Of a stretch of 64,000 nt of DNA, positions 18,652-27,520 are shown piece by piece (position 1 is the first letter of the stretch; the number at the start of each line of letters is the position of its first letter). This DNA comes from Olsenella sp. An188 (GTDB taxonomy: Bacteria > Actinomycetota > Coriobacteriia > Coriobacteriales > Atopobiaceae), in contig NZ_NFKF01000003.1 of assembly GCF_002160255.1 (NCBI RefSeq), forward strand, positions 124,001-188,000, given 5' to 3'. The notes beneath the pieces are model-generated. The model had not been told where the DNA came from. It was given only the letters and a program-made list of their open reading frames with translations, and made no database searches. A program made the translations under genes and the position numbers.

Positions 18652-19515
18652 TCACGCATCCGCCGCCGGCCCCTCCCGGCGCGCCGCCGTCCTGAGCGCG
18701 CGGTTGCGCAGGTTCGTGACGGTCGCCTCCATGCCGTGCGGAGCGTACGAGAGCGCCTCGAGAGACTCCAGGTCGTGCGGGAGGTACGCCGCGAGCGAGA
18801 GCTCCGCGGTCTGCACGGCGCGCCTCGGGGCCGGCCCCGGCGTCGTCGAGAGTGCCAGGACGCGCGCGCCCTGTGCCCCGAGCCGCTCCTCGTACTCGCT
18901 CGACGGCTCGTCAGGCCGCTCCGCGCGGGCGTCTCGGCTTGCCCACAGCAGCTCGTAGCCGGCAAGGGGCACCTGCGTGAGCATGAAGTCAAAGAGGGGC
19001 TGGCTGTCCGTGCGCAGCCTCACCTCCGCACCCTGCGCCAGGACGTCGCGGAAGTCCATCAGCCGCTCCATGCTCGCCATTCTCTTGCCGGCGTCGCGCT
19101 TGCGCGGGAACGGCGTGGGGAAGTTGAGGTAGATTCTCCCGAGCTCGCCCGGCGAGAAGAACTCGCGCACCCGCATGCCCGTTCCGGGGACGACAACGAC
19201 GTTGGTCAGGCCGCTCTCGTGGACGCGCTGCGCTGCGTATGCCACGCAGATCGGCTCGGAGTCCATGGCGACGAACAGCACGTCGGGCTCGTGCCGCGCC
19301 GCCTCGACCGCAAAGGCGCCCTTGCCGCAGCCCAGGTCGAGGCGCACCTCCCGGTAGCGGGGGACGTCCGGCCCGGCTGCCCCGATCCCGGGCCAGCACG
19401 CCTCGGCCCAGCGACCTCGCCAGTGCTCGGGAGCGAGCTCGATGACGTCGCGGTAGCGCTCGAGGCGCTCCTCGAGCACAAAGTTCTTCGGCAGGCGTGC
19501 GTGCAGGGCGTGCAT
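18652..19515 (-). CDS. trmB: tRNA (guanine-N7-)-methyltransferase
   Basis: 287 residues, longer than the roughly 210-240 of most TrmB proteins because of a C-terminal extension. The SAM-binding motif LDLGCGKG is at residues 59-66. IYLNFPTPFPRKRDAGKR matches the TrmB substrate signature, in which Asn-Phe-Pro-x-Pro is usually followed by lysine-rich residues. It methylates G46 of tRNA. It lies 44 bp downstream of yfbR in the same minus-strand operon. Confidence 0.92.
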   Translation of the reverse strand: MHALHARLPKNFVLEERLERYRDVIELAPEHWRGRWAEACWPGIGAAGPDVPRYREVRLDLGCGKGAFAVEAARHEPDVLFVAMDSEPICVAYAAQRVHESGLTNVVVVPGTGMRVREFFSPGELGRIYLNFPTPFPRKRDAGKRMASMERLMDFRDVLAQGAEVRLRTDSQPLFDFMLTQVPLAGYELLWASRDARAERPDEPSSEYEERLGAQGARVLALSTTPGPAPRRAVQTAELSLAAYLPHDLESLEALSYAPHGMEATVTNLRNRALRTAARREGPAADA

Positions 19516-19559
19516 GGGGCTCCGTTTCCTCGTACGCTCGGGTCGTTGGCTCGTGCGGG

Positions 19560-20192
19560 CTACAGCAGCTCGTCGAGGGTGGCTCCATAGGAGGGGAGAA
19601 ACTCGCGCACGAAGTCCGCAACCTCAGGCAGCTCGGCGGCCATCTCGTCGACGGCGGCGCGGCAGGTGCGCTCGGCGCTTCCAAACTCCGCGTTGCCGGA
19701 GCGGGCCTCGTCCACGCACTTGATGAGCGCGGAGATCTTGTCGGCGGCCTTCACGAGGCGGCGCAGGTAGCGCTCGTCCTCGTCCGCGTCCGAGGCGAGC
19801 CAGAAGACGTCCTCGAAGGCCGGGCGCAGGTCGGCGGGCAGCGCGCTCACGAGCCGCTCCTCCGCGCTGTGCTCGACGGCGCGGTACGCGTCGCGGATCG
19901 TTCCGTCGTGGTACTTCACGGGCGTAGGCATGTCCCCGGTGATGATCTCGGAGGCGTCGTGGTAGAGCGCCACGACCGCGGCCCGCTCGGCGTCGAGCTC
20001 CCGACCGAAGCGCACGTTGCCGATGACGCACAGCATGTGGGCGATCAGCGCCACCTCGAGCGAGTGCTCGGAGAGGTTCTCGGGGCGCGCGCTGCGCATG
20101 AGGGCCCAGCGCTCGATGTACTTCATGCGCGAGAGCAGCGCGAGGAAGTGCGACTCCCCGCCGCGCTCCGGGCCGAGGTTCTTCTCGCCCAC
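19560..20192 (-). CDS. YfbR-like HD-domain 5'-deoxynucleotidase
   Basis: 210 residues. FLALLSRMKYIERWALMRSARPENLSEHSLEVALIAH and LYHDASEIITGDMPTPVKY are near-exact YfbR signatures, with the HD residues His43, His78 and Asp79. YfbR hydrolyses dNMPs to deoxynucleosides. The GTG start overlaps the pyrophosphatase stop by one base (TAGTG). The first codons read GEKNL and are supplied by a copy of the repeated GGCGAGAAGAACC motif, suggesting the motif was accommodated at the gene start. Confidence 0.92.
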   Translation of the reverse strand: MGEKNLGPERGGESHFLALLSRMKYIERWALMRSARPENLSEHSLEVALIAHMLCVIGNVRFGRELDAERAAVVALYHDASEIITGDMPTPVKYHDGTIRDAYRAVEHSAEERLVSALPADLRPAFEDVFWLASDADEDERYLRRLVKAADKISALIKCVDEARSGNAEFGSAERTCRAAVDEMAAELPEVADFVREFLPSYGATLDELL

Positions 20193-21859
20193 TAGCCCAG
20201 GTCCTCCTGCGTGCTCTGCAGCGTGGCCATGAGGGCGGGGATGACCTGCTTCTTGCGGCTCACGACGCCCGGGAGGCGCGCCATGCCGTCCTTGGGCTCC
20301 ACGTCAAAGGCGCGCGAGACGACCTCCTCGGCGCCCTCGCCGTACCACAGAATCTCGCTCGAGGAGCTCTTCACGTCCGTGAACAGGTAGAAGACGAGCG
20401 GCAGCTCCTCGGTCGCGGCGGCCTCGGCGAGGTAGGGCCCGACGAGCTCCTCGGCGGCCTTGCGGCTCCTCTCGGTCATGTAGCTGCCCTGGCCCACGCC
20501 GAACTTGACGTTGCCGCGGCTGAAGACCTTGAAGTCGCCGTTGAAGACCTCCTCGGCGGTGCGGCCGGTGAGGTCGGCACCCGCCTCGAACATGGCGTCG
20601 GCGTAGGTGTCGATGTCGACGCCGGCGATCCGTGCGAGGTCTGCCGCGGCGGCGCGGTCCACCTGAGTGCAGGTGGGGGAGCGGAAGGCCAGCGTGTCGG
20701 AGAGGATGGCGGAGAGCATGAGGCCCGCGACGTTCTTGGGGATCTCCACGCCGTTCTCGCGGTACATCATGTGCACGATCGTGCAGGTGCAGCCCACGGG
20801 CATGTTGCGGAAGTAGGCCGGGCTCGAGGTCTCGATGGAGCCGATGCGGTGGTGGTCGATGATCTCCATGATCTCGGCCTGCTCGAGGCCCTCGACGGAC
20901 TGCGAGCGCTCGTTGTGGTCCACGAGGATGACGTGCTTCTTCTTGGCGGACAGCAGGCTCGGGGAGCTGATGAGGCCCACGTAGGTGCCGTTCTCGTCGA
21001 TGACGGGGAAGAAGCGGTGGCGGCTCTGCGCCATCATCTTGCGCGCGTCGTCGATGGAGGTGTTGACGCTCGCCTTGAGGATGCCCTCGGAGAGCATCTT
21101 GGCGCGCACCGGGATGGACATAGAGATGAGGCGTGCGGCGGCGTAGGTGTCGTAGGGGGTGGTGATGATGGCGCAGCCGTGGCGCTCGGCGGAGGCGACC
21201 ACGCGGTGCGAGACGTGGGCGCTGCAGCAGATCACGAGGCAGCTGGCCTCGCACTCGACGGCAAACTGCTGCGTCTCGTAGCGGTTGGTCACGAGCACGA
21301 TGTCACCGGGCTTGACGGTGTCCTCCATCATCTCCGGCGTGGTGCCCACGCAGACGTTGCCCCCGGTCACGCGCGCCGTGGGGTCGCCGAGGATCATCTC
21401 GCCGTTGAGCGTGTCGATGATGTTGGCGTAGCAGGTGTTGGACGCGCCGATCACGCCCATGTCGAAGACGTCCATGTTGGCGTTGGCGATGTCCTTGACC
21501 GCGATGAGGCCCTCGAGGTGGTTGTCCTCGTCGGTGATGCAGAGGGTGTCCGCCTTGGCGTCGCGCATGAGGTTCCAGGCGGCAAAGAGGCTCATCTCTC
21601 CGTCGATGCCGCCCTGGCGCTGGATCTCGGTGTCCTTGACCTGCGGTGCGACGGACGTGATGAGCGCGGGCTCCTCAAAGCCAAAGTGGCGCAGGACAAA
21701 CGCCGTCTCGCGGTTGACCGCGCCGGCGCGGCGCGGCTCATAGATGTTGGTGTGCTCGACCTCGTTCTTGAGGTGCGCGTACGCGATGGCCGAGCAGATG
21801 CTGTCCGTGTCCGGGCGCAGGTGGCCGATGACGTTGACCTTGCGAATACCCTCAGGCAT
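20192..21859 (-). CDS. ppaC: Manganese-dependent inorganic pyrophosphatase with CBS and DRTGG-type regulatory insert
   Basis: 555 residues, a family II pyrophosphatase. The DHH metal residues are in GHLRPDTDS (His13, Asp17, Asp19), ILVDHNE and IDHHRIG. The DHHA2 part includes FNGDFKVF and the C-terminal LPGVVSRKKQVIPAL, with the conserved Arg-Lys-Lys. Between the DHH strands is a long insert with two CBS domains (for example ADTLCITDEDNHLEGLIAVKDI and FFPVIDENGTYVGLISSPSLL) flanking a DRTGG-like domain. Such inserts confer adenine-nucleotide regulation in related enzymes. It hydrolyses pyrophosphate to phosphate and leads an operon with yfbR, trmB and the DUF3825 gene. Confidence 0.95.
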   Translation of the reverse strand: MPEGIRKVNVIGHLRPDTDSICSAIAYAHLKNEVEHTNIYEPRRAGAVNRETAFVLRHFGFEEPALITSVAPQVKDTEIQRQGGIDGEMSLFAAWNLMRDAKADTLCITDEDNHLEGLIAVKDIANANMDVFDMGVIGASNTCYANIIDTLNGEMILGDPTARVTGGNVCVGTTPEMMEDTVKPGDIVLVTNRYETQQFAVECEASCLVICCSAHVSHRVVASAERHGCAIITTPYDTYAAARLISMSIPVRAKMLSEGILKASVNTSIDDARKMMAQSRHRFFPVIDENGTYVGLISSPSLLSAKKKHVILVDHNERSQSVEGLEQAEIMEIIDHHRIGSIETSSPAYFRNMPVGCTCTIVHMMYRENGVEIPKNVAGLMLSAILSDTLAFRSPTCTQVDRAAAADLARIAGVDIDTYADAMFEAGADLTGRTAEEVFNGDFKVFSRGNVKFGVGQGSYMTERSRKAAEELVGPYLAEAAATEELPLVFYLFTDVKSSSSEILWYGEGAEEVVSRAFDVEPKDGMARLPGVVSRKKQVIPALMATLQSTQEDLG

Positions 21860-22131
21860 TGGAGCTCCTCCTGTTGTGTTCCCCTGTCCTCTGATTGTGC
21901 CACGCGAGCCGGACCTTTTCAGGCGGGGCGTCCCCGAACGGCGTCATTCGTGCAGGCGCTGTGAACGCGCTGGCGAGAAGGACCGTGGGGCCGACTACCC
22001 GACGGTTCTTCTTGCCGGCGCGCCGCCCTGCGAAGTGATGATTTGTGTGTGGGCTTGGGGCCTGCCGGACCTCTCCCCGTATAATTGCGGCACGAGACAG
22101 AAAACCCCTGCTAGCGAAAGGCGAGAAACCC
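21860..22131. promoter_or_regulatory. Divergent region ppaC / ettA with ettA promoter
   Basis: 272-bp gap. TATAAT at 22080-22085 with TTGGGG at 22055-22060 (19-bp spacer) is a plausible ettA promoter. The ppaC ATG is preceded by GGAGGAGC on the minus strand. A GGCGAGAAGGACC copy lies at 21972-21984. No open reading frame is supported. Confidence 0.55.
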
Positions 22132-23811
22132 ATGGCGGAGTTCGTCTACATGTTCAACCGCGCCCGCAAGGCCGTGCACGACAAGGTGATCCTGGACGAC
22201 GTCACGGTGGGCGTGTACCCCGGCGCCAAGATCGGCGTGGTGGGCCCCAACGGCGCGGGCAAGTCCACGCTGCTCAAGGTCATGGCCGGTCTCGAGGACG
22301 TCTCCAACGGCGAGGCGCGCCTCTCCCCGGGCTACACGGTGGGCATCCTCCAGCAGGAGCCGCCGCTCGACGAGGACAAGACCGTGCGCGAGAACATCGA
22401 GCAGGCCTTTGGCGACGTCCTCGCCAAGATCGAGCGCTTCAACCAGGTGAGCGCCGAGATGGCCGACCCGGACGCGGACTTCGACGCGCTCATGGCCGAG
22501 ATGGGCCAGCTCCAGGACGAGATCGACGCCGCCAACGGCTGGGACCTGGACTCCCAGCTCTCGCAGGCCATGGACGCGCTGCAGTGCCCCGACCCGGACT
22601 CCCCGGTGACGCACCTCTCCGGCGGCGAGCGCCGTCGCGTGGCCCTGTGCCGCCTGCTGCTCGAGGCCCCCGACCTGCTGCTTCTTGACGAGCCGACCAA
22701 CCACCTGGACGCCGAGTCGGTGCTGTGGCTGGAGCAGTTCCTTCACCGCTACCCCGGCGCCGTCATGGCCGTCACGCACGACCGCTACTTCCTGGACGAC
22801 GTGGCCGAGTGGATCTGCGAGGTCGACCGCGGCCAGCTCTACCCCTACGAGGGCAACTACTCCACCTACCTGGAGAAGAAGGCCGCGCGCCTCGAGGCGC
22901 AGAGCCAGCAGGACGCCCGCCGCGCTAAGAAGATGAAGTCCGAGCTCGCCTGGGTGCGCTCGAGCCCCAAGGCGCGCCAGGCCAAGAACCGGGCCCGCCT
23001 CGAGCGCTACGAGCAGATGGAGGCCGAGGCCCGCGCCGTGAAGCGCGTCGACTTCACCGACATCCACATTCCCGTGGGCCCGCGCCTGGGAGCCAAGGTC
23101 CTCGAGGCCGAGCACCTCTGCAAGAGCTTCGGCGACCGCGTGCTGATCGACGACCTCTCGTTCTCCCTGCCGCGCAACGGCATCGTGGGCGTGATCGGCC
23201 CCAACGGCGTGGGCAAGTCCACCCTGTTCAAGATGATCGTGGGGCAGGAGGAGCCCACGTCGGGCACGCTTACGGTGGGCGAGTCCGTCAAGCTCTCCTA
23301 CGTGGACCAGATGCGCGAGGGCCTGGATGCCGAGAAGACCCTCTGGGAGGTCGTGAGCGACGGAAACGACTACATCCGCGTGGGCGAGGCCGAGATTCCG
23401 AGCCGTGCCTACGTGGCGGCCTTCGGCTTCAAGGGTGGGGACCAGCAGAAGCGCGCCGGCGTGCTCTCCGGCGGCGAGCGCAACCGCCTGAACCTGGCGC
23501 TCACGCTCAAGCAGGGCGGAAACCTGCTGCTGCTTGACGAGCCGACCAACGACCTCGACGTCGAGACCTTGGAGTCGCTCGAGGAGGCGCTCGAGGAGTT
23601 CCCGGGCTGCTCCGTGGTGATCTCCCACGACCGCTGGTTCCTCGACCGCGTTGCCACGCACATCCTGGCCTGGGAGGGCGACGACGAGAACCCCGGCCGC
23701 TGGCACTGGTTCGAGGGCAACTTCGAGGCCTACCAGGCAGACCGCGAGAGGCGCCTCGGCGCGGAGGCCTCCAAGCCGCACCGCCTGCACCGCAAGCTGA
23801 CCCGCGACTAG
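22132..23811 (+). CDS. ettA: ABC-F ATPase EttA (energy-dependent translational throttle)
   Basis: 559 residues, close to E. coli EttA length. It has two ABC cassettes in one chain without membrane segments: Walker A GPNGAGKST (38-46) and GPNGVGKST, signatures LSGGERRRVALC and LSGGERNRLNLA, and Walker B LLLLDEPTNHLD and LLLLDEPTNDLD. The start EFVYMFNRARKAV and the arm region between the cassettes fit EttA. EttA binds the ribosomal E site and couples translation to the ATP/ADP ratio. ATG preceded by GAAAGGCGAG. Monocistronic, with a strong hairpin downstream. Confidence 0.94.
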   Translation: MAEFVYMFNRARKAVHDKVILDDVTVGVYPGAKIGVVGPNGAGKSTLLKVMAGLEDVSNGEARLSPGYTVGILQQEPPLDEDKTVRENIEQAFGDVLAKIERFNQVSAEMADPDADFDALMAEMGQLQDEIDAANGWDLDSQLSQAMDALQCPDPDSPVTHLSGGERRRVALCRLLLEAPDLLLLDEPTNHLDAESVLWLEQFLHRYPGAVMAVTHDRYFLDDVAEWICEVDRGQLYPYEGNYSTYLEKKAARLEAQSQQDARRAKKMKSELAWVRSSPKARQAKNRARLERYEQMEAEARAVKRVDFTDIHIPVGPRLGAKVLEAEHLCKSFGDRVLIDDLSFSLPRNGIVGVIGPNGVGKSTLFKMIVGQEEPTSGTLTVGESVKLSYVDQMREGLDAEKTLWEVVSDGNDYIRVGEAEIPSRAYVAAFGFKGGDQQKRAGVLSGGERNRLNLALTLKQGGNLLLLDEPTNDLDVETLESLEEALEEFPGCSVVISHDRWFLDRVATHILAWEGDDENPGRWHWFEGNFEAYQADRERRLGAEASKPHRLHRKLTRD

Positions 23812-23840
23812 AGTTAGGGCACAACCCGGCCATCGGCAGA

Positions 23841-23877
23841 GCGTGGCGAGAAGGACCGCGCGTCCTTCTCGCCACGC
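23841..23877. terminator. Terminator built from an inverted pair of GGCGAGAAGGAC motifs
   Basis: Perfect 16-bp stem GCGTGGCGAGAAGGAC with a 5-nt loop, 30 bp after ettA. Both arms contain the repeated 9-mer (23845-23853 and 23865-23873). No clear T tract follows. Confidence 0.75.
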
Positions 23878-23998
23878 GTGCATTTGCCGGTGCCGGCGAC
23901 GGTGCATGTGCGCGGAACTTTGACTTATGCACGATTCATTCGACCCCACAATGCGGAGGGCGGCGATTGGCCTGGGGCGGCTGGTTGCCGCCCTCCCG

Positions 23999-25240
23999 CT
24001 ACTCGCGTCCGAGCACCCAGTCGATGGTGTTCGCCACTCGAATTCCTTCCTCGGTGACTCCAAGTCCCAGGCGGTCGAGGGTGAGCACCATTTTTGGGAA
24101 CGCGTCTCGTATGGCCAGCAGCGGCGTCAGTTCGCGTTCGCGGGTCTTCTCGCCCAGCATGGTTTCTGTGACCTGCACGTAGAGGCGCTCATCGGCCCTT
24201 GTTGCCACAAAGTCCACCTCGCCGGTGCGAAGCGCACCCACCTCAATGTGATAACCGCGGCGTATGAGCTCGTTGAAGACCAGGTTCTCCAGCTGAAAAC
24301 CGGTGTCGCCTGCCCGGAAACGGGTGGCGAGGTTCCTTAGCCCCAGGTCGACGGGATAGAACTTGCGCAGGGGTGCGAGCACGGTTTTGCCCTGAAGGCC
24401 GGTTTGCGATGCCTCGCGAACAATAAAGGCCTGCTCAAGGGCATTGATGTAATTGTCGATAGTCTCTGAACTGGTTCGTCTTCCCATGCTGGTGAGGGCA
24501 CCCACCACCTTGTTGGTTGAGAAGAGATTGCCAGACGTGGAAAAGAGGTAGGCGATGAGACGTTGCAGCAAAGCGACGTCGCGCAGGTTGAGGCGCCGGG
24601 CCACGTCGTTCAGGACCACGGTGTCCATGATGGCGGAGAGCTCTCTCGCAGCCCCCTCCTGCGTTAGCTCGCGCAGGGCAAAGAGGCCCGGCATGCCCCC
24701 GAAGCGCAGGTAGTCGGCAAAGGCGGCATCCTCGGCGGAGGGTTCCCCGTACGCCTCAAGAAAGCTCAGGTATTCGGAGAAGGAGAGGGGGTGCACCGGA
24801 ACGCTGACATATCGTCCGGACAGCAGCGTCGCAAGATCGGACGAAAGCATGTGGGCGTTTGAGCCGGTGACGTACACGTCCGTTGCGGGCCTCGTGTGCA
24901 GGCTGCGCACCACGCGCTCCCACCCCTCAACCTCTTGAATCTCATCGAGGAGAACATAGCTGGGCGTCTGCGGATCTGCGCGGTCAAAGGCCTCCTCTAA
25001 CTCACAAACGAGCTCTTCTGCGGAGGTTGCCAGTGGCAGGCCGAACTCGTCGAGGCGCTTGAAGAAAATATTGCGCTCCGGCACGCCTTCGGCAACAAGC
25101 CGATCCCTGAATGCCGAGAGTATGGTTGACTTGCCGCAACGGCGAACGCCTTGGAGCACCTTGATCTGGGGGGTATCGCGCAGGGACTCGAGCAGCTCCT
25201 GATAGGAGGGGCGGTCAACGCGCGTGATTCTCTCAGTCAT
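23999..25240 (-). CDS. P-loop ATPase with DUF4143 domain
   Basis: 413 residues. The N-terminal AAA_14-type ATPase has Walker A LQGVRRCGKST (29-39), Walker B SYVLLDEIQEVEGWE near residue 103, and SNAHMLSSDLATLLSGRY. The C-terminal DUF4143 part contains TVVLNDVARRLNL, STNKVVGALTSMGR, YINALEQAFIV and the nuclease-like ending FQLENLVFNELIRRGYHIEVG...EVDFVATRADERLYVQV. These ATPases are common in anaerobes and mobile contexts but have no settled function. ATG at 25240 with GAGGAGC upstream. Confidence 0.9.
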   Translation of the reverse strand: MTERITRVDRPSYQELLESLRDTPQIKVLQGVRRCGKSTILSAFRDRLVAEGVPERNIFFKRLDEFGLPLATSAEELVCELEEAFDRADPQTPSYVLLDEIQEVEGWERVVRSLHTRPATDVYVTGSNAHMLSSDLATLLSGRYVSVPVHPLSFSEYLSFLEAYGEPSAEDAAFADYLRFGGMPGLFALRELTQEGAARELSAIMDTVVLNDVARRLNLRDVALLQRLIAYLFSTSGNLFSTNKVVGALTSMGRRTSSETIDNYINALEQAFIVREASQTGLQGKTVLAPLRKFYPVDLGLRNLATRFRAGDTGFQLENLVFNELIRRGYHIEVGALRTGEVDFVATRADERLYVQVTETMLGEKTRERELTPLLAIRDAFPKMVLTLDRLGLGVTEEGIRVANTIDWVLGRE

Positions 25241-25261
25241 GTGAGCTCCTCTCATCATTTC

Positions 25262-25322
25262 GAGTATATCTGAAGCTAGAGTACTTTGAAGACGGAGTTT
25301 CAGGTATAACTGAAACTCCGTC
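25262..25322. promoter_or_regulatory. Inverted repeat and direct repeats upstream of the DUF4143 ATPase
   Basis: A perfect hairpin with 12-bp arms GACGGAGTTTCA (25291-25302 and 25311-25322) and loop GGTATAAC. A related direct repeat GTATATCTGAAGCT (25264-25277) matches GTATAACTGAAACT (25304-25317). Either an operator for the minus-strand ATPase gene or a terminator. The rest of the 300-bp gap to 25539 shows no other feature. Confidence 0.5.
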
Positions 25323-25538
25323 CATAGAGTGTCGATGCTTCAGGCATGGCGGAAACTATGAACTCGTCAGGGTCCTTCTCGTCCGGGCGTCATGGCCGCC
25401 GACCGGCTGTTCCGCCGCGCAACGCGCTTGTCATCTGGCACGCACAAAACGTCCACAAGACGTTAGAATGAGGGCGCCCCGCGAGGGTGCCCTTTCTTGG
25501 GACAGACGGCGCACGGCGCCACGTAGATAGGAGAGCAG

Positions 25539-26504
25539 ATGCACGGCGACATCAGGACGCGCAAGGCGGTCATCATCGGCGCGGGACGCGTGGGCAGCCA
25601 CGTGGCCCTGTGCCTCATGTTCCAGCACCTCGTGAACGAGATCGTCTTCCTCGACGTCAACAAGGAGGCCGCGCGTGCCCAGGCGCTCGACCTCGAGGAC
25701 CTGGCCTCCGGCCTCGGCGACTCGTTCACCATCCGCGTGGGCGAGTACGCGGACTGCCGCGACGCCCACTTCGTGATCCTCACCGCCGGCCGCAGCCGCC
25801 GCCCCGGCGAGACGCGCCTCCAGATGCTCGACGGCACCGTCAAGGTGCTCGACGGCATCGTGGGCCCGCTGCGCGACTCCGGCTTCCACGGCATCCTGAT
25901 CAGCGTCTCCAACCCGGCCGACATCGTGGTCGAGTACCTCTACCGCAACCTCGGCCTGCCGCGCAACCAGGTCTTCGGCACCGGCACCGCGCTCGACTCC
26001 GCGCGCCTGCGCCGCGTGCTCTCCGAGACCATCGACGTCTCGAGCCGCCAGATCCAGGCCTTCTGCATGGGCGAGCACGGCGACTCCATGTTCATCCCCA
26101 CCTCGCGCATCTCGGTCGAGGGCATCAACCTGCGCGAGTACCTCTCCCTGCGTGACGACGTGGTCGACTCCATCGACTTCGGTGACGTCATGCGCCGCGT
26201 GCGCGAGTCCGGCGCCGCGATCATCTCCGGCAAGGGCTGCACGGAGTTCGGCATCGCCTCGATCGTGGCCGACCTCGTCACCTCGATCCTGCACAACGAG
26301 AAGCGCGTGGTCCCGCTCTCCACGCACCTCGAGGGCGAGTACGGCGAGTCGGGCATCTCCGCCGGCGTCCCGTGCGTGATCGGCGACCGCGGCGTCGACT
26401 CGGTGCTCGAGATCGACCTCTCCTACGACGAGCGCCGTGCGATGCGCAAGTCCTGCTCGATCATCCGCGACTACTGCGAGAAGGCGCTTCCCGCTCAGGA
26501 GTAG
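25539..26504 (+). CDS. Lactate/malate dehydrogenase family protein with arginine at the specificity position
   Basis: 321 residues with a Rossmann NAD site GAGRVGS (14-20), SNPADIVVEYLY, TGTALDSARLRRVL (catalytic Asp/Arg pair) and FCMGEHGDS (catalytic histidine), so overall an L-lactate dehydrogenase scaffold. The mobile loop reads AGRSRRPGETR, which puts Arg87 where lactate dehydrogenases have Gln102 in AGxNQKPGETR. Gln102Arg is the classic change that converts Bacillus lactate dehydrogenase to malate dehydrogenase. The enzyme may therefore reduce oxaloacetate rather than pyruvate. GATAGGAGAG precedes the ATG. Confidence 0.9.
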   Translation: MHGDIRTRKAVIIGAGRVGSHVALCLMFQHLVNEIVFLDVNKEAARAQALDLEDLASGLGDSFTIRVGEYADCRDAHFVILTAGRSRRPGETRLQMLDGTVKVLDGIVGPLRDSGFHGILISVSNPADIVVEYLYRNLGLPRNQVFGTGTALDSARLRRVLSETIDVSSRQIQAFCMGEHGDSMFIPTSRISVEGINLREYLSLRDDVVDSIDFGDVMRRVRESGAAIISGKGCTEFGIASIVADLVTSILHNEKRVVPLSTHLEGEYGESGISAGVPCVIGDRGVDSVLEIDLSYDERRAMRKSCSIIRDYCEKALPAQE

Positions 26505-26525
26505 GGCCTGCGGTGGGAGGATCTC

Positions 26526-26560
26526 GGCCCGTCGTCCCCGTGCGCGCGGGGCGGCGGGCC
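26526..26560 (+). terminator. Terminator after the lactate/malate dehydrogenase
   Basis: Hairpin with about 13 pairs (two G-U) between GGCCCGTCGTCCCC and GGGGCGGCGGGCC, 22 bp after the stop codon and followed by GCTTTCGTTC. Confidence 0.7.
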
Positions 26561-26625
26561 GCTTTCGTTCCCGCGGGGGCCGGCGCCGCGGCCCGAAAAG
26601 GCTTACCAAACCGTCATGCAACAGC

Positions 26626-26656
26626 TTGCTGGGGGGGGGTTCTCCCAGCGTACAAT
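26626..26656 (+). promoter_or_regulatory. Promoter of ABC exporter operon
   Basis: TTGCTG at 26626-26631 and TACAAT at 26651-26656 with a 19-bp G-rich spacer containing nine or more consecutive G. The transcription start would fall about 30 bp upstream of the ABC ATPase ATG. Confidence 0.5.
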
Positions 26657-26691
26657 GGAGCGGCTTTCCGAGCCACGACGACAGGAGTCCC

Positions 26692-27519
26692 ATGATCAGA
26701 ATCGATCACGTGAGCAAGTCATACGACGGCGGCGCCACCCTCTCGGTGCGCGACCTCAGCCTCGAGATTCGCTCCGGCGAGATCTTCGGCCTGCTCGGCC
26801 CCAACGGAGCGGGCAAGTCAACGCTGCTCAACATGCTCGCGGGCGTCCTCGCGCCCACCTCGGGCACCATCGAGCTCGGCGGCGTGAACGTGGTGGAGAA
26901 CCCGCTCGCCGCCAAGCGCAACCTCTGCTACGTGGGCGACTCGCCCGACCACCTGCTGCGCCTCAAGGGCCACGAGTTCCTGCGCTTCATCGCGGACGTC
27001 TACGAGGTTCCCCAGGACGTGCGCTCCGCGCGCATCGCCGAGCTCGCGCACGAGTACGGCATGGAGGGCGAGCTGGACAACCAGATCCAGTCCTACTCCC
27101 ACGGCATGCGCCAGAAGATGATGATCATGGGCGCGCTGCTGCCCGACCCCGAGACCTGGATTCTCGACGAGCCCATGACCGGCCTCGACCCCAAGGCGTC
27201 GTGGCTGCTCAAGCAGTCCATGCGTCGCCACGCCGACGCGGGCAAGACGGTGCTCTTCTCCACCCACGTGCTCGACGTCGCCGAGAAGGTCGTGGACCGC
27301 GTGGGCGTGATCGCGCACGGCGAGCTGCTCTTCGTGGGCACCGTCAATCAGATGCGCGAGCACTTCAAGAGCAACGGCTCGCTCGAGGAGATGTTCCTCG
27401 AGCTCACCTCCGAGAACTCCCCGTTTGCGTCGGAGCCGGAGAGGGGCGCGGCGGGCGAGAAGAACGATGCCCCCGCGGCGCGCCCGGCGGGTGCGCCCGA
27501 GCCGCCGGAGGTGCGCTAG
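26692..27519 (+). CDS. ABC transporter ATP-binding protein
   Basis: 275 residues. Walker A GPNGAGKST near residue 39, Q-loop region, signature YSHGMRQKMMI, Walker B TWILDEPMTGLD and H-loop FSTHVLD identify an ABC-2 type exporter ATPase. The C-terminal 30 residues are a variable Ala/Pro/Glu-rich tail containing GEKND, encoded by a GGCGAGAAGAAC copy. It pairs with the large permease starting one base after its stop codon. Substrate unknown. Confidence 0.93.
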   Translation: MIRIDHVSKSYDGGATLSVRDLSLEIRSGEIFGLLGPNGAGKSTLLNMLAGVLAPTSGTIELGGVNVVENPLAAKRNLCYVGDSPDHLLRLKGHEFLRFIADVYEVPQDVRSARIAELAHEYGMEGELDNQIQSYSHGMRQKMMIMGALLPDPETWILDEPMTGLDPKASWLLKQSMRRHADAGKTVLFSTHVLDVAEKVVDRVGVIAHGELLFVGTVNQMREHFKSNGSLEEMFLELTSENSPFASEPERGAAGEKNDAPAARPAGAPEPPEVR

Positions 27520-27520
27520 C

